This document shows, one piece after another, positions 1 through 9,420 of a stretch of 64,000 nucleotides of DNA. This DNA is from Topomyia yanbarensis (Eukaryota; Arthropoda; Insecta; Diptera; Culicidae): assembly GCF_030247195.1 (NCBI RefSeq), contig NC_080671.1, forward strand, positions 3,748,501-3,812,500, written 5' to 3'. Made by a program: the position numbers and the translations under genes. The notes beneath the pieces are model-generated. The model had not been told where the DNA came from. It did no database searches and was given only the letters and a program-made list of their open reading frames with translations. How positions within the stretch are numbered: the stretch's first letter is position 1; the number at the start of each line of letters is the position of its first letter.

Positions 1-103
1 CTACTATGAAGAGAAGCAAGCAGATTGATTACGAATAGATGGGATGAATGAGATTTACTAACTTAGTACTAAAATGAGGAAGTCTAAATGATGCAGGAAA
101 TTA

Positions 104-313
104 AAAAGAGAGTCCTGTTATTGTCACTTCTTCCGATAGGGATGCAGAAACCCAGAGGATGAATTCTTGTCTTCTACCACCGGATGCCAAACGGCCTCTA
201 GCCTGGGTTTGTCCGGAGCAAGATAATAATGACATCAACCTCCTAGTGAACACCACCTCCTCAAATGATAGGAACGAATTTTACGAAATGAATACGGTTT
301 CACTAATTTGTTA
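104..313 (+). other. Short open frame, possible coding fragment of unknown origin
   Basis: A frame of about 69 codons runs without a start codon and ends in TAA. Its composition (for example LLPPDAKRPLAWVCPEQD) looks more protein-like than the surrounding AT-rich DNA. I recognise no family and see no clear splice sites, so this may be an exon, a transposon scrap or chance. Confidence 0.15.
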
Positions 314-669
314 AAGAAATTTAAAAAAGAATGGAAACCGAAAAGTATGGAAACTGACCAACTCCAGAGACTTATTCCCATGGTGACTCTCGGATCGCTC
401 AGACGCTCTTCTCAGATCGTGTACTGTAACGCTATACCATACCGTGCAAAGTTTGTTATTCTTCTTTCAAGAGTTTTTTTTATGAATAGTCTTTGTTCGA
501 GCAATAGGTTAAAAAGAGGGTTGTGTACAAGACACGACCATTGTTACATTGAAAATGCATCACGACTAGCGAACACCATGTGCGAATTTATTTCATCGTA
601 TCAATATCGCATCATTTTTCAGGGCACACACGCATTAAGTTGTTACTTTTAATGCTAACAAAAGAAATT

Positions 670-985
670 TTCAATTATATATTCGTGCTAATAAGGACGG
701 TTTGCAGATTAAGGACAAGAATCCTATGAAACGATTCGAACCTTGCCGCCAAGGCTCATGCACATTGCACATGCTATAAAACAGCAATTCGCTATCCAGC
801 TTCTGTTGTACAATCATCGCTGGAAAGTATGATTTACAAAATCGTTCTAGTACACGCATATGAACCCTCTTTGGCAACTCATGTGAAATGACTACATGTG
901 AAACACGACAAACTATTTTATCAACTTTGCGATGTAGATGGAAACCCCATCTTTTGTATAATAAACAAACATATTTTCATCATCC
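670..985 (+). repeat. Unknown dispersed repeat, copy 1
   Basis: The segment has a core of the form ATTCGTnCTAATAAGGACGG, then AGAATCCTATG and ACGATTCGAACCTTGCC. It recurs at about 1150 and 2130. Its second half (about 895-985, TTTTATCAACTTT then a near-identical GATGGAA stretch) recurs at about 1957-2042. No coding capacity is evident. Function unknown. Confidence 0.6.
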
Positions 986-1139
986 TTTATAGTATGGCTC
1001 TCGCTTAAAGACAGGATTGCATAATATTCACTGATTTTCTTGAAGGTTTTGCAAATCCCTTCGGGTTTGTAGATTATTGATTTGAAAAATGTTTGCTTAT
1101 ATTATGATTAATAAACGGAATTTTCTAATTTAATACTTT

Positions 1140-1275
1140 CTCCATTATGTATTCGTCCTAAAAGGATGGAAGGACGGTTTGTAGATAACTATGTTTGGTG
1201 ATACAGGACGAGAATCCTTTGAAACGATTCGAACCTTGCCGGCGATTCGCTTCTGCTGCGTACACACCGACGAAC
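1140..1275 (+). repeat. Unknown dispersed repeat, copy 2 (partial)
   Basis: Partial copy of the repeat seen at 670-985: the ATTCGTCCTAA start, GGACGGTTTG, CAGGACGAGAATCC and GAAACGATTCGAACCTTGCC blocks occur in the same order. It is cut off earlier than the other copies and lies just upstream of the palindrome at 1347. Confidence 0.6.
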
Positions 1276-1346
1276 ATTCCCCAAGGGGCAAGCACTAAAT
1301 CTTCAATATGACACAGTACCAGAAGTCGTACTTAATTAGTTACTTT

Positions 1347-1607
1347 TTTGTGTATTTTCGGCTTTTACGGTCTAGAAATTAGAACGGCTGTTGCATACTG
1401 CCCGACGTTTCGGCCACTGGTTTTGGCCTTTTTCAAGGGAAATATCTTATCGTTCTTCGTCAAAACATCGAAGAACGATAAGATATTTCCCTTGAAAAAG
1501 GCCAAAACCAGTGACCAAAACGTCGGGCAGTATACAACAGCCGTTCTAATTTCTAGACCGTTAAAGCCGAAAATCCACAAAAAACCCAACCGGTCGTTTT
1601 CTACATT
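1347..1607. mobile_element. Palindromic insertion, Penelope-like/hammerhead-like, with 15-bp target duplication
   Basis: Two arms of about 110 bp are near-perfect inverted copies around a 9-base loop at about 1460-1468. Each arm carries the pattern TTGAAAAAGGCC, a short loop, GGCCGAAACGTCGG (minus strand 1398-1440; the plus copy at 1489-1530 is weaker, with GACCAAAAC). Penelope-like elements are known to carry hammerhead motifs of this shape, CTGANGA, stem II, GAAAC. Here the CTGANGA core is mutated, so cleavage activity is unlikely. The insertion is flanked by TTAATTAGTTACTTT at 1332-1346 and 1608-1622, a perfect 15-bp direct repeat. Open frames on both strands here read almost the same protein, a consequence of the palindrome. 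The Penelope assignment is inference. Confidence 0.55.
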
Positions 1608-1894
1608 TTAATTAGTTACTTTAAGTACCATTAAGTACCACAAAGTACACTAATTGCCGCAAAAATTAAAAGAGTGCGTGTTAAATTCATTGTAATGTAA
1701 GTACAGAAATGATTCATGCTTTAAATACGCAAAATGTTTGCCAATATGTACTTAAATACTTTAGGTACTGGCACATCGACATTGATTACATTAACTATGT
1801 TATAAGGTAGAACGGAAATATTTTTAAATACTTTCATTAATTACTTTAATTACTGTAAAAACAGGTTAGAATTTTCAATACGACGCAGTCAAGC

Positions 1895-2300
1895 CTGCTA
1901 GTGCTGGCCCCTCGCATTACCCTCAGGCAGCTCATATTAAATGAGCACTATGTGACACAAGGCGATCTCTTTTATCAACTTTTTGGTGCAGATGGAAGAC
2001 CATCATTTTGTACGATAAATGAAAATATTTTCATTTTCATTCACTGATAAAGGTACAGAATTAACAAGCGCAAACTTAATACAAGATAACAAAAGTAATT
2101 TTCTAATTGAATTCTGTTTTCCATTATTTATTCATCCTAATAAGGACGGTTTGCTGATAGCTGTCTTGTTATACAGGACGAGAATCCTATGGAACGATTT
2201 GAGCCTTGCCTGCACGACTCATACGCACGGTATAAACCAGCAATTCGCCATCGCCCTGCTGTTCCGCCATTGTCATTTGGAACTGCGAACCTAAGAGAAG
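1895..2300 (+). repeat. Unknown dispersed repeat, copy 3
   Basis: Third copy of the repeat at 670-985. It has the TTTTATCAACTTT...GATGGAA block at about 1957-2042 and, downstream, the TTCATCCTAATAAGGACGG...GAGAATCCTATGGAACGATT block at 2130-2290. Here the order of the two blocks is clear and they are about 100 bp apart. Confidence 0.6.
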
Positions 2301-2693
2301 AGATGACAACAGGCATCTTGTTCTTCTTAATTTTCAGTTTGCCGTAAATCTAAAGACAAAAAGCGTTCAACGTTGCCAGATTACTTTTGCATGCTTTGCA
2401 CAATTGCTGAAAATAATTGTACCTCAAAGATCGCACCTTTACCAAGAATTCATAATACTAACAACATTTAACAATTAAATTTTATTTTTATGCATGTCTT
2501 TTGCAACGATACACGTAGCTAAATCATCAGTCTGGACTTTTATTCAATATGTTTGAATGTTGATGTTTATGAAAAATAGCCAGGATAGATTCAGCAGCAC
2601 TGTTTTTTATCCCGTTTGTAAATATTATGATCGCTCTTGACTGGCTAAGCGACCAATCAGAAGCTGGTTCAATATTGAGGTTAGGCCTGGATC
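2301..2693. other. No gene recognised
   Basis: AT-rich DNA with no supported gene. A GACCAATCAGAAG string near 2650 looks like a CCAAT box but sits just upstream of a transposon insertion, and nothing else supports a promoter. Confidence 0.3.
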
Positions 2694-2832
2694 AAATTAG
2701 CAACGTAGGCTACTTTCTACTTCTGCCCAAGTCAGACGTACAATCGAACCAAGCGAACAACAACTAGCAACCTCTCGATCTAGTGTGCATTGTCTCGAGA
2801 ACAAAGGAAACTTTTAATTTATTCCTGCCATC

Positions 2833-3654
2833 ATGAGTAAAGTTGACAAAAAATTTCTGCTCCGACCCAACACCGCGGTGGTTGACTTTAAATTCTGTTC
2901 AATTCGATTGAGTTTTCGTCAAGTGGAATACCTGCTGAAGGAGAAGATGCAGCTTAAGCTCAAGGAGGATATGTATCTACAGTGTCATCATCTTCGCAAT
3001 GTAGTACTCATATCATTCAACACGTTAGCACAAGCCGAACATTTCGTTTTGCAGAACAACTTGAAGCAGGTGGCTGAAAGTGATAAAGTTGGAATTAAGA
3101 TTCCCGTGTATATAGAAAAAGACTATGTAGATGTAAAGTTACATGACCTATCACCACGTACCCCTCCTGATCTAATCGCAAAATATATGTCACAATACGG
3201 AGAAGTAGAATCCGTTACACGTTATATGTGGAGAAATTTCTTCCCGGGTGTTCTTGTGGTGATGATGCGGATCGAAACACCTATCCCCTCCCACTTGACA
3301 ATAAAACTCAAAACCCACGAAGCTACTATTAATCAAACTACGTTATGCACCCATGAGGGACAAACTGCTACGTGCAAGTATTATGATCAGACAGCGCACC
3401 ATGGACACCCTTGCGCGGAAGATACAAAGGAGAATGCATCTTTACCGATTTCCAACGCATCCACGGCAAACCAACCCAAAAAAGAGTTTTCAATACCAAT
3501 ACCTGAACCACAAACGGTTGCCAAATTTGTGGCAGCTGTTCAGTCCATATTGACAACTGCCCAAGCAGCATCCAGCACCCCAGAAACCACTGTAAGCAAC
3601 ATCGGTGATGAAGATAATAACAATGACGAAGGATTTACGGATGGTCACCCGTAA
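2833..3654 (+). CDS. Gag-like ORF1 protein of a non-LTR retroelement
   Basis: Predicted 273-residue protein, probably an RNA-binding nucleoprotein of the element that carries it. The start MSKVDKKFLLRPNT is shared with the second copy (MIKVDEKTLLRPNT). Residues about 95-165 (DVKLHDLSPRTPPDLIAKYM, GEVESVT) have the look of an RRM-like gag domain. A zinc knuckle follows at about 180-195 (CKYYDQTAHHGHPC), in which the second cysteine of CX2CX4HX4C is Tyr, so it is probably broken. The tail is acidic and Asn-rich (GDEDNNNDEGF). A frameshift near codon 265 ends the frame early. The homologous basic C terminus (GEPRKKVSARNKKLRARDPT) continues in another frame to 3835. No host role is evident. Confidence 0.75.
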   Translation: MSKVDKKFLLRPNTAVVDFKFCSIRLSFRQVEYLLKEKMQLKLKEDMYLQCHHLRNVVLISFNTLAQAEHFVLQNNLKQVAESDKVGIKIPVYIEKDYVDVKLHDLSPRTPPDLIAKYMSQYGEVESVTRYMWRNFFPGVLVVMMRIETPIPSHLTIKLKTHEATINQTTLCTHEGQTATCKYYDQTAHHGHPCAEDTKENASLPISNASTANQPKKEFSIPIPEPQTVAKFVAAVQSILTTAQAASSTPETTVSNIGDEDNNNDEGFTDGHP

Positions 3655-3835
3655 GTGCATGAAGCAGGAAAGAACATCTGGTCGCGAGCACCAAGGCACT
3701 TTTAACGATGATGACCTTGATGTGGAGGACAGAAGAGAATTAAATGGTCCCCATGACGCAGTAGGCGAGCCGCGAAAGAAGGTCTCCGCTCGCAATAAAA
3801 AGTTGCGCGCACGGGATCCAACGGACAATCAATAA
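3655..3835 (+). pseudogene. Frameshifted C-terminal end of ORF1
   Basis: After the TAA at 3652-3654 the downstream frame encodes an acidic stretch and then the basic end GEPRKKVSARNKKLRARDPT. The same block occurs in the second copy around 23665-23730 on the minus strand. The full ORF1 protein would therefore be roughly 330 residues. The stop is a lesion of this copy. Confidence 0.6.
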
Positions 3836-3884
3836 TATTTGTTTTCATTTTTATTTTTTACATATTGCAAACACATAAAAGATC

Positions 3885-3919
3885 CATGGCTCCGTTAAGC
3901 TACCGCTATGAGAGCCGTG
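3885..3919 (+). promoter_or_regulatory. 3' terminal hairpin of ORF1-only element, copy 1
   Basis: CATGGCTC (3885-3892) pairs with GAGCCGTG (3912-3919) across a 19-base loop; one G-T type mismatch. The same stem is perfect in the second copy (23560-23592). A conserved hairpin right before the 3' end is where LINE reverse transcriptases typically recognise their template; that role is inferred. Confidence 0.55.
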
Positions 3920-4887
3920 TCAAATAAACAAAATTAGCTACGCGATTGTCTTCTCTTAGCTGCGAACAAAATCATTCCAGCGCACACAGACAAACGTTCC
4001 CCTTCCGTAGCTCGTGTCAAATGAAAGATCTAACAGCTATCCTACAAGCAACAGTAGCGATAATCTAACCGGTTCTGCCAGCAGAGCAGGCATGGCAATG
4101 AAGTAATTCGGTCAAAAATATTCCTTTTATATCAAACGATGAAATGTGTGGGACGCGTATGAATGTCGAGATGAGGTCCGTGTTAGGGAAAGGCTTGCGC
4201 AAATTAGTGAAAATTGTATGTGTTTTCTTTATTTATTGCATATTTACGGATTTTTCAATAGTGTACTAATAAAATACACGGATGAATTGGATAACAATTT
4301 TTACTGGCAATTTTCTGAATCGATTTATGCTAGAATCATGAAAATCCATTAATAATTAACAAAACTTAAGTGAAAACTTTGTCTGTTTTCTTACATTTTC
4401 CCAATGTATTTACAATAATACAATAGTGTACAGTTGAAATACCAATTTATAGTCGCAATCAATTTTTAAGTTGGACTTCTCTGATTCGAGTAGTATATAA
4501 ATGACGCGGATCCATCAACAATTAACAGCGCTACAGTCGTTTAAAATTATGCCACATTTTCGTGACGCAGTTCGAAATCAGATTTTAGTTTTACACCTAG
4601 CCCCAGCCCCATATTGCAGAGTAAAGCATTTTCAATGCTAAAATCGCTTTTAAACTTGTGAGCCGCATGGATACCATGGAACAAAGATAAATTCCACCAT
4701 TATATTGCCTGCCTCATATCTCTTTCTCCAACCATCCTATTCAGAGGTTAGGCTCGTCCCAAAATGATTCACTTGACAAAAATTTCCCCTAGACTGACCT
4801 GGATGTGGAAATGAAATCGACTGGGCCTTATGCGATCTTTTTCCGGACCAAATCTGTTAAAATTTAAAAAAAAAACCCCACCGCAAC

Positions 4888-4911
4888 GATATTCGGTCGT
4901 GACCGAATATC
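4888..4911. repeat. Perfect short hairpin
   Basis: GATATTCGGTC and GACCGAATATC are perfect inverted 11-mers separated by GT. No known function; it could be a fold-back at replication or the relic of a small palindromic element. Confidence 0.5.
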
Positions 4912-5128
4912 AGAAAAAAATATCAGAAATTTATAAGGATAAGCTTAGAATGCTGGTAACCAGCCTAAAGCAAGCGAATGATATTACTGCTAACTCGGAG
5001 TTGCTGAGGCACGGTTATCGCTGTTTTAATATTTCAACCCCATGCTCAGCCAATGAACTGCAAACGATTGCATTCAGCATCAGTTGCAATTGACGGGCAA
5101 TACGACATAAAGGATATTACGAGTAAAA

Positions 5129-5215
5129 AATGGTCATCTTCAACTTGACCCATTTTTTTCTACGTTCATTAAAAAACCTGCACACCCCTCATTTTAAAGA
5201 TGCGCCATCCATGGT
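5129..5215 (+). repeat. Dispersed repeat (TTCAACTTGACCCATTTTTT family), copy 1
   Basis: The segment TTCAACTTGACCCATTTTTT, GTTCATT, AAAACCTGCACACC and CTCATTTT is repeated with few changes at about 12851-12930 in the same orientation. It is short and non-coding, probably the edge of a larger unclassified element. Confidence 0.6.
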
Positions 5216-5824
5216 GGCCACATAGAATTCCTTAATATCGGTAAAGTCACTAAAAGTTTATCGGTAGTTATCGGTAGGCCGGGTAGTTGTCCCAAAAACG
5301 TGGTGTTGACATAGAATTGTAAAATACTGAAAACGCGGATCTCATATGAAAATTGATAGTTGGCAGTTTGATGAGCTCTAGCAGACGAACCAAGTCGAAT
5401 TCGAGTAATTTTTTTTGAGCATGTTTTTCTTATCTTAGGATCCTTAATATTTTAAATTTTGCGCTGACTGACACTATTATGCGAAATTTATACTAAATAA
5501 TCGGAAAGGGTTATGAAGCTATATCTAGGGACTAAAGAAAAATATTTTGAGAGCTTCAGTTTGTTAAAAAGAAAGAAAAAAATATGTCCCGATTTTGTCA
5601 ATATCCCCGTTTTAACAGCCTAAAACTCACCGTAGGGCTGTTAAAACAGATCTTCACTGTATTAGAATTGTCTAAAGTTGATGTAAGTTATTACGAAAAT
5701 TCTGCTGGTTAACTTGAGTGCTTATGCTACAGAATTTGCGAAGTTAAAGGCTGACGAAGTACTATCTGTGATAGCCGACACTAAGTTAACAAGGCATCAA
5801 TACTTATTAATTTGCGCATAAGTA

Positions 5825-6139
5825 CACACCTAGAAAAAATAGTGTAAATTTACGTCCCCTGACCCTGACATATACGAGCATCAAAAATGACTTAGTTTTA
5901 CGTTTGATTTTAATTTTACATGACGTTTAATTTCGTAAATCATGTAATTTTACTCCACATACAGCGTTTGTTCTGAATAGTAGGAAGTGTAATTTTATGC
6001 TATTGCGCATGTAAAGTATACGTTTCATGTAAAATTAAACGGAACACGGTAATGTTCCGTCATTTCGTAAATTACGGTTTGTTGAATTGTGTCATGTTTG
6101 CAATTACGTCAACGATAAAATTCAGATTTTTTTGGTGTG
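5825..6139. mobile_element. MITE with CACACC termini and TA target duplication
   Basis: The left end CACACCTAGAAAAAATA and the inverted right end (CACACCAAAAAAATC on the minus strand) form imperfect terminal inverted repeats. TA precedes the left end (5823-5824) and follows the right end (6140-6141). The 315-bp interior is non-coding and full of short TTTACG/CGTAAA inverted motifs. A TA duplication is usual for Tc1/mariner-mobilised MITEs; the superfamily is inferred. Confidence 0.55.
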
Positions 6140-6141
6140 TA

Positions 6142-6785
6142 GTAGAAAGGCGTCTGGAGTACTAGGGCTCTAAATTTTCATAACTTTCTCTACCCAGTTT
6201 TCTCTAGCTAATTAAATGTCGTTAAAATGTAAAAAAGTGTTATACCTAAATCGAAAATACAGCTAAGAAATCAACCGAATTGAGGCTAGCCTAAACACAC
6301 AATTAATAAAATCGTCGATTAAAACCAACAAACGATACCGAGTTGATAGCTGAAAGTCATAGTAAGAATAGTAAGAATGTCGATAGATTCTCTCATCTAA
6401 TATAAAATTTGTAATAAAAAAGTTACAGTTCACTAAAGTACGGTGAAATATAATCCTCTAGAACCGAATTGACGATAATGAAATCGTATAGTTTATTTAT
6501 GTTCTCATTCGTATTCATTACCAACTATTGGCAAAACTTATATCATAAAATGTGTGACAAAATCAATTTATCACTATAAGATGATCTGATCTTTTCGATG
6601 TCAAATTTGAGCTGAGCGACTCCAAATTCACTTATAATATATGGCTATGGGACGAAATTCTCCAAAAATGTATATGGCGCATGAAGAGAATGTAGGTGAA
6701 AGGGGAGGGAGGGGGGGGGTCTATGTAGAAAGAGATGGTGTGAGGGGAAGCTGAGAGGGGGCTGATGGAGTATGCAACACCCAAC
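6142..6785. other. No gene recognised; G-rich tract
   Basis: AT-rich DNA with a G-rich stretch at about 6697-6720 that could form a quadruplex. No open frame with recognisable motifs. Confidence 0.3.
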
Positions 6786-8640
6786 CGCATATTATACCCA
6801 CCATTTGAGATTTGGTTTATGAAAATCGGTTCAATCATTACCGAGTAATCGATGTGACTAATTCTGGAATACGTCCAGAACCCGAAAATTCCGGAACTGT
6901 CGATAGTGGACATTATATTCAAAGAATCTTTGATTGGCCATCAGTGATCTAGTCTTGTAAATAGAAATGATGTTATCTCGATTTGCAAATAGAAATGGAT
7001 TTTTAACCTTTGAAGTATTACGATTGTACCGATATATATGAGAAATTCCTATGTGGTCGCAATAAACAACCTATAACTCCGGAACCAAATGTCAGATACG
7101 AATGAAATTCAATAACAGTCCATAGAAGTATTGTATATTTCATTTGAAACCAAGTTTATGAAAATCGGTCAAGAATTCCCTGAGAAAAAGGTGTTAGTTT
7201 AACTTATGAACTTGGAAAGTACCCGGGGCATCAAGAACCGTCATAGGTGGCCAATGCGGTCAAAGCTGCTTAGAATGATCATTAGTGATCTAGACCCGCA
7301 AATTCGAGTTATTTTGCATTTTTGATATGTATTACACCATTTGGACATCATCTCTGAGAAAAGTGAGTGAGATTTGAAAACACACACACATACAGACATT
7401 TGTCAATTTCGACTAACTGAGTCGAATGGTATATGAGACTCGGCCCTCCGGGCCTCGATTAGAAAGTCGGTTTTCAGAGTGATTGCATATCGTTTCTTTA
7501 TGAGAAAGCCAAAAAGGTGCGAAATCGGCGGTCTCAAAAAGACGATTTTTATAAAAAAAAAAATTCGAGATAACATGAAATCTCGACGTTTCATGCATTT
7601 TAAAGATGTTTGGCATGAAAAATACGAATTCGATTTCTGAAATTTCATGGGGTCCCCCCTTCGAAAAAAAATTTGAGTTTCGTCTTATATGGGAATTTCA
7701 TATGTGACCGGTTCAGTTTATATTTCCGGAACCATATAACCGATCCGTGCGAATTTTTATAGACATCTGTGGGGATAATATAGCTACCATTTGGGATTAA
7801 GTTTGTGAAAATCGGCCCAACCATTTCCGAGAAACTGATATGAGTTTGCTAGTTTTGTAAGATGGTCACTTTTCCCGGGCACTTCCGGAACCGTCTATGG
7901 TGATCAATGTAGTCAACGAAACTTTGTTTGGCCGTCGGTGACCTAGAACTGCAAATTTAAGTTGTTTGAGAGACATTTTAGCGAAATTTTTACCTTTTTT
8001 GCTTTCATCGGAGTATCGGTTTGAATCACAATTTGCTATGTGATAGCACGCCACAACCTGTAACTCCGGAACCGGAAGTCGGTTCGGGATAAAATTTAAA
8101 AGCCATTTACGGGGACGCAACATCTTTCATTTGAGACTAAGTTTGGTTGATTCGGTCTAGCCATCTCCGAGAAACCGATGTGACTGTTATTCTGAATTTG
8201 GATACTTCCGCCGGGGCTTCCGGAACCGGTGATGGTGGCCAATGTGACCAAAAAGACTTTGAATGGCTGTTAGTGACCTAGTACTACAAATTTGAAGCAG
8301 TTGTGGTCACATTTTGGAAAAATTTTCACCATTATACATTCATTGCAGAATTTATTAAAATCGACATTTTCTACGTGATCATCACCCTGTAATTCCGGAA
8401 CCGGAAGTCGGATCCATTAAAAATTCAATAGCAGCCTATGGGAACGTTGCACCTTTCATTTGGGACTAAGTTTGTGAAAATGGGTTCAGCCATCTTTGAT
8501 AAAAGTGAGTGAGATTGTGTTCGCGTACACACATAGACGCACATACATACACACACACATTCATACATACACACAGATATTTGCCGAACTCGACGAACTG
8601 AATTCAGAACAATTGCAATAACTTTCTATTGAGAAATGCA
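6786..8640. repeat. Degenerate tandem array, about 335-bp unit
   Basis: The anchor AAGTTTATGAAAATCGGT recurs (with changes) near 6817, 7151, 7802, 8147 and 8467, and TCCGGAACC near 7078, 7725, 8065 and 8394, giving spacings of roughly 320-345 bp or twice that. One unit is replaced at about 7375-7680 by an ACACACAC-GACTCGGCCCTCCGGGCCTC block. The array ends in another ACACAC run and ACGAACTGAATTC. I know this as a common mosquito repeat type; it encodes nothing obvious. Confidence 0.65.
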
Positions 8641-9420
8641 AAAATGAAAAATGAGCCAAATGAATCAAATAATTCGAATGAATCAAATGAACCAATTGCA
8701 ACAAATGAATCAAATGGATAGAATGAATTTAATGAATCCAGTGAAAACAATGAATCAAATGAATGAAATGGATAAAATGAATAAAATGATAGGAATGAAT
8801 GAAAAGGATGAAACTAATAAAAAATGAATTGAATAAAATGAATAAATAGAACAAGCGAATCAAATAAACAAAACGAATAGAATTGATAAAATGAATAAAA
8901 AGAAAAAGAAAATGAATTGATTGAAATGAAAAATTAAGCGCTGTTAAAAAGTTATAAAATAATAAAAAAATAAATTGTGCCAAATAATTAATTTGGACAA
9001 AATGAATACATATGAAAAATTGATCAAATTATTGAAATGAAGAAACTGAAAACATTTATAAACGGGAAAAACCGAATAGAATGCATAGAAGGAAAACAAT
9101 GTATAAAATAAGTTAAATAAATGATATGAATAAAGTCTTCGATAAAAATAAACCGAGCAGAGTGAATCCAAAGAATGAAACGAATAAAATAAATGAAACG
9201 AATCCAACGAACAAAATGAATAAAAAGAATGCTGAATGAAATCAATAATTAAAATGCAAAGATCACATACTTAAAAGTAGTCAAATGTTCAAAATCAATA
9301 AAATAAACAAGTCGAATAAAATCCATGAAAAAACTGAAAAAATTGACTGTTTAGAATGAAATTAAAAATCATTTTTGAATGAAGTAAATGAATAAACCGA
9401 ATAACTGAAAAATGGCTAAT
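8640..9420. repeat. Low-complexity AATGAATAAA-like minisatellite
   Basis: About 780 bp built from degenerate 5- and 10-base words such as AATGA, ATAAA and TCAAAT. The minus strand gives long artificial frames rich in FIHFIH and FYLFIL, which should not be taken as genes. Confidence 0.75.

Larger units (their letters stand above)
2706..3930 (+). mobile_element. ORF1-only non-LTR retroelement (HAL1-like), copy 1
   Basis: The boundaries come from comparison with the inverted copy at 23539-24681. Both start at CTACTTTCTACTTCTGCC and end just after a hairpin followed by AATAAAC. Candidate target duplications are AAATTAGCAACG (2694-2705) and AAATTAGCTACG (3931-3942), one mismatch, although part of this may be element sequence. 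The element carries a gag-like ORF1 and no endonuclease or reverse transcriptase, so it must depend on another LINE. Half-LINE elements that keep only ORF1 are known (HAL1 in mammals); calling this one HAL1-like is inference. Confidence 0.7.
3943..5820. other. No gene recognised; few repeats and one TATA-like site
   Basis: AT-rich DNA without a supportable gene. TATATAAAT at 4494-4502 with ATCAACA about 20 bases further on could be a core promoter, but no gene follows. A short hairpin (4888-4911) and a dispersed repeat copy (5129-5215) are listed separately. Confidence 0.3.

Noticed and set aside
3368..3828. Minus-strand frames of 67 and 112 codons opposite the ORF1 gene
   Set aside because: Antisense shadows of the ORF1 coding strand with no family motifs.
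4494..4530. TATA box promoter
   Set aside because: No gene follows and a single TATATAAAT in AT-rich DNA is expected by chance; noted only in the region entry.
6786..8640. CRISPR-like regular repeats
   Set aside because: Units are about 335 bp, degenerate and contiguous, with no short repeats and unique spacers; the sequence context is that of an insect.
8729..9245. Minus-strand frames rich in Phe, Ile and His
   Set aside because: Artefact of the AATGAATAAA low-complexity repeat.
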